Below, in pieces: positions 43,300-54,029 of a stretch of 64,000 bases of DNA. Below the pieces are notes generated by a model, which saw only the letters and a program-made list of their open reading frames with translations, was not told the origin of the DNA and ran no database searches. The stretch is from Acanthosepion esculentum. Its lineage: Eukaryota; Mollusca; Cephalopoda; Sepiida; Sepiidae. Every line of letters begins with the position of its first letter. Positions within the stretch are counted from its first letter, which is position 1. Position numbers and translations under genes: made by a program. Location of the stretch: assembly GCA_964036315.1 (NCBI GenBank), contig OZ038498.1, positions 8,466,636 to 8,530,635 of the forward strand. Direction: 5' to 3'.

Positions 43300-43469
43300 T
43301 TGAGTTTCACAAACAATAAAACAGTTATCAATAGTCGCAGGAAAATGACAGATCGATATCTATTGTCTGTTGACCGGTCGTTTATCTATTTAAATGGTGT
43401 CGGAAACAGATGTGGCCGTCAACCAGAGATAGTTAAATGGATGAAGTGCCGAAAATGGAACAAGACTAT

Positions 43470-43566
43470 TTTTTTTATTCTAACTTCTCGCTTGTGGAAC
43501 TCACTTCCGGTTACTTGCATTCCACTCAACTTTGATCTTCAGAAACTTAAATATTTACACTATTGA
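43470..43566 (+). pseudogene. CR1/Jockey-like LINE C-terminal remnant
   Basis: Encodes TSRLWNSLPVTCIPLNFDLQ then KLKYLHY. RxWNSLPxxCxPxxxxLxxFK is the common C terminus of CR1/Jockey-type LINE proteins. The upstream part of the frame (43,300-43,470) shows no RT motif. The repeat P array starts immediately afterwards. Confidence 0.75.
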
Positions 43567-44275
43567 CATCGTTCGTACTGCTGTCCTCATATTTATTCCT
43601 ATATTCATGAGGTTTCAGTCGTTGTACGCTCTGGCGCTCTTCAGGATCTGTCTATGTTTCTGGGACTAAATATTCTATTTACACTATTTACATCGTTCGT
43701 ACTCATATTTGTTGCTATGTTCATGAGGTTTCAGTCTTTGTACGCGCTGGCTTTCTTCAGGATCTATCTTGGTTTCTGGGATGAAATATTCTATTTACAC
43801 TATTTACATCGTTCGTACTATTGTCCTCATATTTATTGCTATGTTCATGAGGTTTCAGTCTTTGTACGCTCTGGCTTTCTTCAGGATCTATCTTGGTTTC
43901 TGGGATGAAATATTCTATTTACATTATTTACATCGTTAGTACAGTTGAACTCATATTTATTACCATATTCATGACGTTTCAACATTTGTACGCTCCAGCA
44001 TTCTTCAGGATCTGTCTATGTTTCCGACATGAAGTATTGTAACTATTTGCACTATTTACATCGTTCGGACTGTTGTCCTAATCTTTATTGACATATTGAT
44101 GACGTTTCAGTCGTTGTATGCATCGGATGTCTTCAGGATCTGTCAATTTTTCTGAGATGAAGTATTCTAACTATTTACACTATCTACGTCGTTCGGACTG
44201 ATATCCTCATCTTTACTGCCATATTTACAACGTTTCCGCCGTTGTACACTACGGCTTTCTTCAGGTGATATATTG
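43560..44275 (-). repeat. Tandem repeat P array, six units, minus sense
   Basis: Units of 116-129 bp with 'cttcaggatct' at about 43,639, 43,757, 43,879, 44,003, 44,132 and (as 'cttcaggtgat') 44,262. Each minus strand has CTGAAGA, a variable hairpin and GAAAC. The last unit keeps helix I TCAC/GTAA, helix II GCCG/CGGC and GAAAC. The array faces a second one of opposite sense at 44,440. Confidence 0.8.
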
Positions 44276-44439
44276 AAACTTCGAATCGAACTCTTCAATA
44301 CCTGTCCACAGCAGAGAGAACAAAACTTGAAGTGTTGAGTTACTAAAGTGAATTAAATGAAAATGAGATATCCAAAAAAGGTATGGCACGTGGAATTTGA
44401 ACAAGCTACCTCTGTAGACCAAATACAGGGTCCGGTTCA

Positions 44440-44770
44440 AAATTGCACCGTATATCACCTGAAGAAGGTCGGAGCGTACAACGGCCAAAACGTCGTGAAT
44501 ATGACAATAAAGATGAGGACAACAGTCCAAACAATTTAAATAGTGTAAATAGTAACAATACCTCATCTCAGAAATATAGACAGATGTTGAAGGTGAATAT
44601 GGCAATAAAGATGAGGACAACACTCCGAACAATGTAAATAGTTACAATACCTCATCACAGAAATATAGACTGGGAATATGACAATAAAGATAAGGACAAC
44701 AGTCCGAACAATGTAAATAGCTTAAATAGTTATAAGACGTTATCTCAGAAATATAGACAAAAATGTAAAT
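44440..44770 (+). repeat. Repeat P array, plus sense (facing the previous array)
   Basis: Three units of about 115 bp ('aataaagatgaggacaacagtcc', 'tcagaaatatagac'). The first carries the hammerhead-like motif. In the later units the segment from CTGAAGA to GAAAC is absent, leaving 'agacagatgttgaaggtgaatatgg' and 'agactgggaatatgac', as if it had been cut out. Confidence 0.8.
44451..44503 (+). ncRNA. Hammerhead-like motif, family P (best copy)
   Basis: Helix I TCAC/GTGA, extending after a one-base bulge through ATAT/ATAT; core CTGAAGA plus one extra A; helix II GGTCG-GAGCGTACAA-CGGCC (one G-U); AAAA in place of GAAA; helix III AC/GT; then C. The G12 change would abolish cleavage in this copy, and the neighbour at 44,262 has an intact GAAA. 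Confidence 0.5.
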
Positions 44771-44789
44771 GTAATATCATTCGCTATTT

Positions 44790-44920
44790 TCTGTCTTCTT
44801 AATTCCTGTTTCGTTATTGTTCACTCTCCTTAATAATGTTTTCTTTTTTCTCATTCTCTAACACTCATTAACCCATTGCATCTCAGTGGCTTTATTGCCT
44901 TGCTTGGTGTGAAATTATTA
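44790..44920 (-). repeat. Dispersed repeat Q, partial copy, minus strand
   Basis: The reverse complement reads 'aataaagccactgagatgcaa', 'gtgttagagaatgagaaaa', 'ggaattaagaag', matching 190-300. The Tc1-type element inserted next to it. Confidence 0.5.
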
Positions 44921-44927
44921 AAAACTA

Positions 44928-46492
44928 TACACTCCTGATCACAAATTTAAGACAACTTGAAATCTTTTTTTATAAGAGACTGTTTGTCATGAATACATTA
45001 TAAACTTTTTCTTACTTAAGGTTACTAATTCTATAATCTAAAACGTTATGTGGACAAAAAGTTATAATCCGATCAATTTATTCAGAAATGGACATTTTTA
45101 AAAAACGAGGCGTTTTACACTTGATCAAAATTATAAGACCAGGGGGTATAAATTGTTAGATCTGGGGTAATTCTAAGGTTTGTAGTTCAGTTAGAGATTA
45201 GCAATCACTGCATAAAGGTGTCACCATGCCTAAAGCAAGCAAACTTACTGAAGTTGAGCGTGCTCGAATTCTAGATTTCCATAATCAAGGTTTGTCACAG
45301 TGGGCGATCGCAGCTAAGGTAAATCGCAGTAAAACTGTGATTTGCAATTTTCTGAAGGACTGCGAATTATGGAAATGCAAAGTCTACGGGTAGGCCCAAA
45401 TATATTTCTCCGGCATTGAGTAGGAGAATAAGACGGGTTCTTGTGAAAGCCAGTGGACATTCTTCTAGTCAAATTAAGGCAGCCACAGATGCTGATTGCA
45501 GTCCAGTAACCATCAGATGACACTTACGACAAAAAGGTATGGTAAATAAAAACGCAAGCAAATTCCTCGGCTGCTTCCACATCACAAAGTGAACCGTTTA
45601 AGGTTTGGTCGTGAATATCAAACATGGGACATTGAGAAGTGGAAGAAAATCCTGTTTTCTGATGAGAAAAAATTCAATCTAGATGGTCCTGATGGCTTCC
45701 AACGATATTGGCATAACAAAATCATGCCTCCTGAAATTTTCTCTACACTTCATAGTGGTGAAGAGTCCCTAATGGTATGGGGTGCCTTTTCTTACTGAGC
45801 GACGATGAAGCCACAGGTGGTGCAGGGTCATCAGACAGCGGCTGGTTATGTTAGCATGCTACAAAAAGCATCGTTGGTGATGGCGGGCCATCTTTTGTGT
45901 GGGGATGGATGGTTATTCCAACAGGATAATGCTGCAATCCACGCTGCATGCCGGACCTTAACCTTTCTACAAGAAAATGGGGTCCATCTCTTGAGACATC
46001 CTGCATGCTCACCAGACTTGAACCCAATTGAAAATGTTTGGGGATAGATGGCAGGAGATGTTTATCGAAATGGCAAACAATATTCAACAAAAAATGAAAT
46101 TCGTGAAGCTATCTTCAGAAGCTGAAGCAATATCCATCGCAGCTTAATGGAAACACTAATTTCTAGCATGCCCCAAAGAATTTTTGAAGTCATCCAAACC
46201 AGTGGAGTCAGAACTCATTATTAAATTTGGTTGTTGAATGTTTTCGTACACTTTTCGTACAATTTCGTGGAATTTTTGTCTCTGGTCTTATAATTTTGAT
46301 CAAGTGTAAAACGCCTCATTTTATAAAAATGTCAGTTTTTCAATAAAATGTTCAGATTATAATTTTTTTTGTCTACATAACCTTTTAGATTATAAAATTA
46401 GTAACCTCAAGTAAGAAATGTTTAAATTTTTTCCAAGAAAAACAGTCTTTTTTTTTTTTTAAAGTGGTCTTAAATTTTTAATCAGGAGTGTA
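44928..46492 (+). mobile_element. Tc1-type element with long IR/DR termini
   Basis: The element is 44,930-46,490 (1,561 bp), flanked by TA. Termini are about 210 bp and inverted. Each contains two related direct repeats, an outer 'cctgatcacaaatttaagac' and an inner 'cttgatcaaaattataagac' about 180 bp further in. This IR/DR layout is known from Sleeping Beauty and other Tc1-like elements, where both repeats bind transposase. The termini are well conserved although the transposase is broken, so trans-mobilisation is conceivable but untested. Confidence 0.92.
45226..46224 (+). pseudogene. Tc1-family transposase (inactivated)
   Basis: Starts at ATG 45,226: MPKASKLTEVERARILDFHN and GLSQWAIAAKVNRSKT form the paired-like DNA-binding helix-turn-helix. 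A frameshift near 45,360 precedes GRPKYISPALSRRIRRVLVK. Catalytic blocks are [15 protein letters not shown] (first Asp), LFQQDNAAIHA (second Asp) and SPDLNPIENVWG (Glu), giving DD34E-type spacing. Stops lie at about 45,518, 45,796, 46,045 and 46,120, with a second frameshift near 45,565. Length (about 333 codons) is normal. All three catalytic residues survive, so inactivation is by stops and frameshifts only. Confidence 0.92.
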
Positions 46493-46734
46493 TCTGCTTT
46501 TTATTTTTAAACCTGAGGGCTATTTTATTTGTTTTCGATGGGGAGAAAATATCTTTTTACAATTAACAGATCATCTCCTTCTTTTCGCCTTCACAGCAAA
46601 AATATATTACCTTGGTAACAGGCAAGCAATATTTATATTTCAGTAACAATCCCAGAATTATTCTGCATGTTAAAAATATATAAAACAACTGGCAACAGAA
46701 ATATGTTTAAGGTCGTTATGTCTTCACAAGTGTC

Positions 46735-46935
46735 ATCGCTAGAGATGAAAAAATGTTATTCTGATGACAAGGAAAAAGCAGCGGGGCCAAAGGGATTGTA
46801 AGAGAAATTTTATCGGCCGCAAACTTCAGCATCGACAAAACTACAGAAAAATTACAGGAAATATACGACATTGGCGAAATACCGGAAATCCTCATTGAAA
46901 CTCAAAAAATTCCCTCCAGACCTCAACTTATTTTC
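46735..46935 (+). pseudogene. LINE reverse transcriptase N-terminal remnant
   Basis: Encodes KEKAAGPKG, then after a frameshift IVREILSAANFSIDKTTEKL and QEIYDIGEIPEIL. KxKAAGPDG(I/L)xxE(I/L)L...GxIPxxW is the opening RT motif of RTE-type and related LINEs. It is followed directly by an inverted SINE, and the rest of the RT is missing. Confidence 0.7.
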
Positions 46936-46959
46936 CCAGATAATAAAGTCTTATTTCTT

Positions 46960-47120
46960 AACCTATAGTTGGGGAGAAGAGATGCATTTAAAGCTTTCCA
47001 AATGGTATTTGCTAGTAAATGAATGCAGCGAACTCGACTGGAATTCGAAGTAGTCGCGCCGATTTCTAATTCTGGGCCTCTATTCATTACCCTGCTCGCA
47101 TATCCGTAAAAGTCTGAACT
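46960..47120 (-). mobile_element. 5S-SINE body (tRNA-like part), minus strand
   Basis: On the minus strand, 'gcgagcagggtaatgaatag' through 'cgaattccagtcgagttcgctgcattcatttact' matches the body of the SINE at 48,330-48,470. The 5S head is absent. Confidence 0.6.
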
Positions 47121-48239
47121 GGTTGACCTAAAGATTGTTGATAGATCATTTACCCCGGAAGTAGCAACAAATTTACGATGTTGCACTTGTAGGAAAGGCG
47201 CTGTAAGATATGAAATACCGCCAAAAGTTACGTAAAAGAATTTGAATGTCTTTGAAGACTGGAAAGTGAGCAGTGGTCAGCTTTAGCCCAGATAGGACAG
47301 CAATATTCCATTTATGGTCTGATCTCTTATAAAAAAAAGAAAAGAAAAGCAAAAGGAAATTGGAAATGTATGAAGCAGCACTAGGACCCGGCCATTTTCC
47401 AGCAGAAACACATGAGAAAATGTTGGTGACCATCCGACTATTGGAAATGATCAAGGGAACATTTTGTTAGTTGATTTGATTAGTTTTGTGTAAACGAAAT
47501 GTTATAACCCTGCAACTGGATGTAGGGATTTTTTTTTTTATCCTGATGGCAGAGAGAATATATATGAAGTAATAGTGCTTGAAAATAAAATCTATCGAAA
47601 GAATCCAAATTTGATTTTCACAATAAAACGAACCCGAGGCAAACAATACTGAATGTGATCTTCAATGGAAGCCCATCGCTAAATTGACCAGAACGATCTT
47701 CAAAACAGTTTTCAAATGAATTTTAAAATGTTTTCTTTTCTTTATCTGTTATACCCTTCATAATGGCATTGCCATTATCATCACTGCCAACAACGGCAAA
47801 TACTACCATTATTTTTCCTCTAATATATATATTTGTCTTTCAATATTCTCTTCAATATTCTCTACAATATCCTCTTCAATATTCTCGCTGATTTTACTCA
47901 TGATGTCTGTATGATTTCTGTTTTTTTTTCTCTATTTTCCAATTCTTCAAGGTTTTTTTGCGTGGTTCTTTGGAATATTTCCAATTATTCCAAGAATAAT
48001 TACCTTCATATTCCACAAATTTTTTTTTCACCAAAAAATCAGATTATTATCAAACCTTTCTCTCTATTTTTTGGTCCAACTATATGTTCATTTCCTCTGA
48101 CAGACATGCTTTGTTTAGTTTACGATAAAAGAATCTTCTGGATTGTGTAGCCTGTCTCAATTTCCAAAGATCGAAGAATTTGACTTCTTGTTTTCTCTAA
48201 GAAAACATTTGGTTTATCAGTATGCTATTTATCTGAATT
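47121..48239. other. No gene seen
   Basis: Possibly continues the LINE region (fragments such as 'gttggtgaccatccgactattgg') but no motif is clear. 47,830-47,885 has a short 'caatattctcttcaatattctc' tandem. Confidence 0.4.
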
Positions 48240-48490
48240 GTTAAATCCCACACAGTTCAGAAGTTAAGCAATGTCGAGCCTGGTCATCACCTACATGGGT
48301 GCCCACCTTCGTATGCCAAGTGCTATAAGCTTGGATGTGCGAGTGGTGTAATAGATAATGGCTCGGAATTGGAAATCGGGGAGCCGAGTTCCAATTCCAT
48401 TCTAATTTGCTATATTCACTTACAAGTAAATACCCTTGGTAAATGTACAAATTTATGCCTTCGCACCCTAGTTAATTGGTAAAATTTGTT
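48240..48490 (+). mobile_element. 5S rRNA-derived SINE, copy 2
   Basis: 48,250-48,332 matches the 3' two thirds of 5S rRNA ('gaagttaagcaatgtcgagcctgg', 'atgggtgcccacc', 'gccaagtgctataagctt'). It is followed by a body with tRNA-like boxes ('gtggtgtaatagataatggc', 'ccgagttccaattcc') and the tail 'atattcacttac.agtaaatacccttgg'. It therefore combines a 5S-derived and a tRNA-like module. Confidence 0.75.
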
Positions 48491-48504
48491 TGAGTAAATC
48501 ATAT

Positions 48505-48524
48505 CTCTATCTATAAAAGGCAGG

Positions 48525-48586
<62 letters not shown>

Positions 48587-49292
48587 CGAATGCACAGTCG
48601 CAATTTTCGCCGGATTTGCACCAAAATTTACATGCACATGCTCCAAGTTAGTGACAAGCCCAAGACCGACTTTGCATTTCCCAATTCCCATCGATAGTGG
48701 AAATAATCGATTTTTTCATGCTTCTATGGTAGTTTTCATATTGTTTGCGGCCATTTTCTACTCGCCAGAGTGGGAGCCTATAGCTGGCTGCCACAAATAG
48801 GCAGGAAGATTCTATTGGCCAGCGTGAGAGCCAACAGCTGACTGACACGAATGTTATCTAGCATGCTAGCATGCCAAAAAATCGATAGCTGCATTCATCA
48901 CAAGTGGGAAAAATTTAAATCTGCATGGCACTTTACTCCAATTGGCTCATTCGCATGCTTAAACTCAACGTTGATTCAGATATCGCAGAACTGGGTTGGA
49001 TGTGAAAAAGTATTTGTTGTTTACATTCTTTTTTCATTCGATTTTTCCAGTTACGAGTCCTTTTTTAAAGCTGATCGTTTTGTGTTCATTTTCTTTTGTT
49101 CTTTTTTCGTAACAGATTTAATGTTTAGTACAGAGCTTAGAAAAACTTCGCAGTAGCAACATCAGCACGGCAAAGGGCACTCCTTTAAAGGCAAGGAAGG
49201 GCAAAACTATTTTAAGTCAAGTGATAGCGATTGCTGTATGAGTCGTACGATTTTTGAATCAAGCACGGGCAACGCCGGCCCATGCTGCTAGT
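48505..49292 (+). mobile_element. Non-autonomous Helitron-like element, copy 3
   Basis: Starts TCTCTATCTATAAAAGGCAG, has (GT)n at 48,526-48,585, and ends GGGCAACGCCGGCCCATG then CTGCTAGT. It lies immediately after a 5S-SINE tail. Non-coding. Confidence 0.75.
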
Positions 49293-49775
49293 ATCTCCTA
49301 AAATTCTTACAATTAATGCTTTCTGCCCTTACATAACATGCAAAAGTTTGATAAGTCATAAAAAATTATTCAATCTCAGTTCGTTTATCAGTTTCCAATG
49401 TTTCGTCGTCCTCACCGTATCAAGTCTGTTCATTCTGGGTTAATTTTCTAGATTCATTATATGCTTGACAATTTTATCCTTTTCTCCTCACAGGCGACAT
49501 CAGCTTTGCTTGTATCTTCCTCTCCATGTTAAGACAATCCTTTCGTTATTTGATTCCTCCTCTTACTTTTGTTCTTTCTCATTATTATTTGCTCAAAGCA
49601 TAACAATGGCGGCCATGTTATGTCACTCCCATTTTATAGAACTTATAAGTATATGAAAATAAATAAATCTATTTAATTGACTAAATATTCATGGAAACAT
49701 TGACAAAAATGTTAAAATTGTTCCAAACCTACAATTTCAGAGAATTCTTTTAAAATCTCCAACTGTATTTTTAGT
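49293..49775. other. No gene seen
   Basis: Unrecognised sequence. Confidence 0.45.
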
Positions 49776-49777
49776 TA

Positions 49778-50509
49778 TACCGGGTGCTCTAGAAGTCTTG
49801 GACACATTTCAAGTCCTCATATCTGCTGAACAATAAATGGTAGTAAGATGAAACTGGTACCATTTTAAAGCTAAATTCAAAGTTTTTTGTAATGCTAATA
49901 CTTTTTTTCATATTTTTTCAGATCCAGTAATGGCGTTCACTCAACCAGAAAAGGCGTTTTGAGTCCTTGAATTTTCAAAAACTGAATCATGGACACTTGT
50001 TCAATGTGTATCTTGCACAAAATTCCAAAAAGAGGCACCAGAAAGGAAGCCCATATTGAAATGGCATGGTAAATTCATGAAGGGTGGGTGTTTGTACTCA
50101 GCTAAGAGAACAGGACCTCCTCAACTTCAGATGATACGGTTGAGCGATTTCGAACTGCCTTCGAGCGGAGCGCCCGTAAATCGATCAGAAGAGCCAGTAA
50201 GGAACTTCAGCTTCCTACAACTGTTTGGCGTCTCTTAAAAAGACAACTGCACATGACACCTTACAAGGTACAGTTAACCCAATAGTTGCAGGACACCGAT
50301 AAACCATCTCGTCTTCACTTTTGCATTGCAATGCAAGAGAAGTTGGAAGATGACGGATTTGATGTGTGCTGTGTGGCCAACGGTGAACATTCCATGAAAA
50401 AAATTGAGATTAAATTCTTTCAGAATATGTCAGGCGTGTTTTTATATCCTTAATAGTTTTCGAGATATTCAATGTCAAAATGTCCCCAAGACTTTTGGAA
50501 TACCCCGTA
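49778..50509 (+). mobile_element. Internally deleted Tc1/mariner-superfamily element
   Basis: 49,780-50,507 (728 bp) is bounded by TA. Ends match inverted over about 30 bp (CCGGGTGCTCTAGAAGTCTTGG and CGGGGTATTCCAAAAGTCTTGG reversed). The interior holds the first and last parts of a transposase frame joined together, with the middle removed. Confidence 0.8.
49930..50455 (+). pseudogene. Transposase N terminus (DUF4817-like HTH) fused to C-terminal tail
   Basis: Begins MAFTQPEKAF, VLEFSKTESWTLVQCV, KFQKEAPERKPILKWHGKF, then SAKRTGPPQ, ERFRTAFERSARKSIRRASK, ELQLPTTVWRLLKRQLHMTP. This is the N-terminal DNA-binding layout (DUF4817-type) of a Tc1/mariner-superfamily transposase. After FCIAMQEKLEDDGF (about 50,360) it jumps to DVCCVANGEH, which I read as the protein's last residues. 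The DDE catalytic core is deleted, and frameshifts and stops are also present. Confidence 0.7.
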
Positions 50510-51099
50510 TTACTAACTATCTCTGATTAGCTGGATTCTAGTGTTAGTTTACTTTTGAGCATATACGTTGACAATGTCGGAAAAATTGTAATAAAGTGTA
50601 GATATTTTCATGCCTTCAGAGAAAAAGAAATGAAACGACTAATGTGTTTATAAAAGGATTATACTCATGAAATAACAATATGATACATATTCGTAGTAGT
50701 ATTGGTCTTTAGTTGGTGTTCTCGATACAAGAATAATTTAAGATTTCTTTTTGGTTTCAAATTGTTATTGATAATGTATGTCGTTCTAGCCGGTTTTTTT
50801 TCTTCTTTACTTATTGTAATTTATTCATAAAATATTTTTTTCAGAGTTTAAGTTTCTAAATAAACTTTGTTATTTGCATTATTTTCATTTTCATTTTTCT
50901 TCTTTTTTTTCTAGAATTAAAAAGATTTAAAAACGTTATAAACATTTCCCAAGCAATGACGAGTAGGATTGTGAGTTATTGTTTTCAGGATATAGAATTT
51001 TCTCTTTAATTTTATACGATAGATTCAATAATCGATAGATTCAATAACAAATAATAATTTTATATCTCAATATTTTTCATATGATCTTTATCGATTTTT
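50510..51099. other. No gene seen
   Basis: AT-rich, unrecognised. Confidence 0.45.
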
Positions 51100-51430
51100 T
51101 TTAATCATTTCGCTCAAAGAAACCTAGAAACAATGGGGTAACTGAGTGTGAGAGAATATGAAAAAACAATTATTAACAATAAAAGAACAGGAATTAAGAA
51201 GATAGAAGATAACGATTGACATTGCATTTAGATTTTTGAAGATCAAACTTAACTGTGAAGTAAGAAATCAGAAGTGATTTCCACAAGCGAGAGTGAGAGT
51301 GAAGACAATGTAAACATAGAACTTACGGTTAGATTGAGCTATTTCAGATGCAACATTAGGTGACCTTGTCGCTAATCTAGTACAGTGCTTGAATGTATAA
51401 CTTCTAGGTATTGTTGAAGTTTGTCAGAAT
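51100..51430 (+). repeat. Dispersed repeat Q, copy 3
   Basis: Third plus-strand copy: 'aggaattaagaagatagaaga', 'tttttgaagatcaaact', 'gatttccacaagcgagag', 'tctagtacagtgctt'. Confidence 0.55.
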
Positions 51431-51516
51431 AATTAGGTATTCATAGAAAAGATGCAGAGCAAAGGAACTGAAACCGAGATGTCAGATTTTTATTTGGATT
51501 TTATTCAGAATATCTA

Positions 51517-51517
<1 letters not shown>

Positions 51518-51547
<30 letters not shown>

Positions 51548-51603
51548 TCTTGATAAAATCCAAATAAAAATCTGCATGTATATATATATTTGGATTATAT
51601 CAA

Positions 51604-51677
<74 letters not shown>

Positions 51678-51799
51678 AGATAGTTATTCTTGCTAAAGAA
51701 TATCTATCTGTATATATATATATAAATAAATACAGATAGATAGATATTCTTGCTAAAATTCAAAATATATATATATTATTATTATTATTATTATTATTA
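51518..51799. repeat. (AT)n cluster with inverted flanking blocks
   Basis: Several (AT)n runs separated by 'attcttgataaaatccaaataaaa' and inverted 'tttggattatatcaagaat' blocks, then (ATT)n. It forms nested palindromes and adjoins SINE-A. Confidence 0.85.
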
Positions 51800-51975
51800 T
51801 CCACAGTTTGTTTCGCCGTATCACAGATCATCAGTGTGGCTAGACGTCCGGTTGCCTCTAGCTAGGATCGAAACCCGACTGGATTGGCGTCAGTCGGGGG
51901 ATCCTACCACTAAGCCGTTGGCACACGGCAGGGATGAAGGTGAACTTCAGCATATTTATTTTTAGATAAACACAC
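51800..51975 (-). mobile_element. SINE-A, full-length copy with tRNA-like head
   Basis: On the minus strand the head reads 'ccaacggcttagtggtaggatc' (A-box-like) and 'gtcgggtttcgatcctagc' (B-box-like), folding roughly as a tRNA. It is followed by 'ggcaaccggacgtctagccaca' and the hammerhead-like motif. This copy defines the order head then motif; 11,428 and 14,296 are headless copies. It is flanked by (ATT)n at the 3' end. Confidence 0.75.
51801..51839 (-). ncRNA. Hammerhead-like motif, family A copy 3
   Basis: Minus strand: CCACA (helix I), CTGATGA (51,828-51,834), helix II TCTG-TGATA-CGGC (weakened), GAAA (51,811-51,814), then CAAACTGTGG. Helix I CCACA/TGTGG is perfect, but a four-base deletion relative to the other copies has removed one side of helix III and the cleavage base. 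Confidence 0.55.
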
Positions 51976-52082
51976 AGAGACTGAGAGAATTCGATTCGAT
52001 TTACCGATTTTATGAGCCGTAATAGTCACTGTTTACAAACCACACATCCTCCCTAGAGAGCTCAACCGAAATCATTTTTTCA

Positions 52083-52085
52083 GGA

Positions 52086-52129
<44 letters not shown>
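52083..52129. repeat. (AT)n tract
   Basis: Perfect AT repeat. Confidence 0.95.
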
Positions 52130-52284
52130 CAGAAGCACCAAACCAGATGTCGCAGTAATATTCAAAGCATATACGAATGGCAGACTTATAAGATCGATTC
52201 TGGTGATAATATTATTTAATACGATACAAGGAACCAATAGCGGCAGATACAGAAATAAATTCAATATAATCTTTCCACTGCATG

Positions 52285-52760
52285 TCAGAGGAAAATGTTA
52301 GAATAAGAACAGTTGTTTGTATTTCTTGGAATCCCTTCAATTAGTCTACTGGAATCTTTTCCAACCAATCCGAAAGCCCCAGCTACAACGGGGATTTTCA
52401 ATGTTCCTATGTGCGACATTTTTGAGATTTCGATTTCAAGGTCCTTGTATTTTGATACCTTTTTGAAGATCTTCAAAGATACATTGCAGTCTGCAGGGAC
52501 TGCCATATCAATGAAGAGGCACTTTTTTTGTTTGCGGTCTCTAATAACAATGCCAAGGCGGTTGGCTTTGATTGTTCTGTCAGTGTGTATTGTGTAGTCC
52601 CATAGAATTGTAACAGGTCCTATCTCCGTAACCGGCTCTGGGTGGTGTTCATACCAATTTCTTTCAGTTTTCTTCCCGTAGAAGTTGCAGATTTTCTAGT
52701 GCAGATATTGGCCAACACTGTCATGCCGGTTTTTATATTCAGTGGGTGCCAATACTGTGT
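52285..52760 (-). pseudogene. LINE C terminus of restriction-like-endonuclease type
   Basis: The minus strand is open for about 143 codons from 52,715: NFYGKKTERNWYEHHPEPVT, ILWDYTIHTDRTIKANRLGI, VIRDRKQKKCLFIDMAVPAD, KYKDLEIEISKM and KIPVVAGAFG. LINEs with a C-terminal PD..(D/E)xK endonuclease (R2/R4/NeSL-like groups) have (R)PDIVxxD...IDxAVPxD here, with the PD changed to LG in this copy. Upstream, RHDSVGQYLHxKIC has a stop in place of Trp. The CCHC zinc motif expected further upstream is not present. Family placement is by motif only. Confidence 0.65.
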
Positions 52761-52780
52761 AACCTGATACAAGATGATCA

Positions 52781-52784
<4 letters not shown>

Positions 52785-52820
<36 letters not shown>
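52785..52820. repeat. (ATT)n tract
   Basis: About 12 ATT units adjoining the LINE fragment. Confidence 0.9.
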
Positions 52821-52821
<1 letters not shown>

Positions 52822-53514
52822 GAGCGTTTCCAATCATTGCTACTCGTGGCGTTTCATTGATGAAAAACAACTTTCACCTTTTAAAACAACTTTTCCAGTG
52901 TGCTCATAATAACGTAAAGCTTCAGATGATTTTATATGAATGTCTTCTCAGATAATAACCATTGCGATACGTACAAAAGGTTAATATCCTCATCATGTCG
53001 GCTATGCAAATTGTTTCGCCAGAAACCTAAGAATGTTTATGTTAACCTTCCAAATGGAAAGGATTACTTGCTTTGAAAATAAGTATCGTAAACCTTCATT
53101 TTCACCTGTGCTGAAACGAATGCCGAAGGCGAATTCTCACCTCGAACAGCCACCAAACAGACCTAGATAGATATTACGGATGTCATTAAAACTGGGCGTT
53201 AGCTTACGTTTAGAAAAAGATCGCCATAGTTTCATGTCGTTATCATTAGACTCTTAATTCCAATTACCCTTATTACAAACTCACAGCTATTTACCTCGTA
53301 AATATCTGGAGTGGCCATCCATATCATCTCATTCCTAGTAACTGCAAATCGATTTCCTTTTCTACGAGTGTGCAGGAGTAAGATTCATAGTTACATATCA
53401 CAAGGCCGCTATTGGCATTATGCCTTTTATGAACATAATTCATGACAGTATAAATTTATACCTTTTATTTCTTTCTTAATCTCATCAGACTTACATTAAA
53501 ACGTCGATTCCTGT
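52821..53514. other. No gene seen
   Basis: Unrecognised sequence. Confidence 0.45.
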
Positions 53515-53690
53515 AGGATTAGCAAAGCCACGATTTGCAGGTGGTGTAATGGATAATGTCTCAGAATTGTTAATCGGAGAGCCGATTTCCAATTCTGGTC
53601 GGGTTCGTTATATTCACTTAATCGCAAAAACTCTATGGATAAGTATGAATCCACTTCTTCTCTCCCAGAAATTAGTAAACCTTTTATCAC
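53515..53690 (+). mobile_element. 5S-SINE body (tRNA-like part), plus strand
   Basis: 'gtggtgtaatggataatgtctcagaatt', 'gccgatttccaattctgg' and 'cgttatattcacttaat' match the non-5S part of the SINE at 48,333-48,470. No 5S head upstream. Confidence 0.65.
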
Positions 53691-53873
53691 TGAAAACGAT
53701 TGTTCTCTCCAAAGAAGAATAGAATTGCGTTCAAAATATTTAGATTTCAGCATTAAATAACACATAGAGGTTGATATGCTTCTAAACAAAAATAACCAAC
53801 TAATCAGACTCAGCTTATTTTGCATTGTGTAGACACGCATTTATCTCTGCATTCATATATAAATATAGCTAGA

Positions 53874-53877
<4 letters not shown>

Positions 53878-53935
<58 letters not shown>

Positions 53936-53966
53936 CCGAGAGCACACTTTAAGACACACAAAGAGA

Positions 53967-54027
<61 letters not shown>
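53878..54027. repeat. Two (AT)n tracts
   Basis: 53,878-53,935 and 53,970-54,027, separated by 35 bp of unique DNA. Confidence 0.95.
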
Positions 54028-54028
<1 letters not shown>

Positions 54029-54029
54029 T

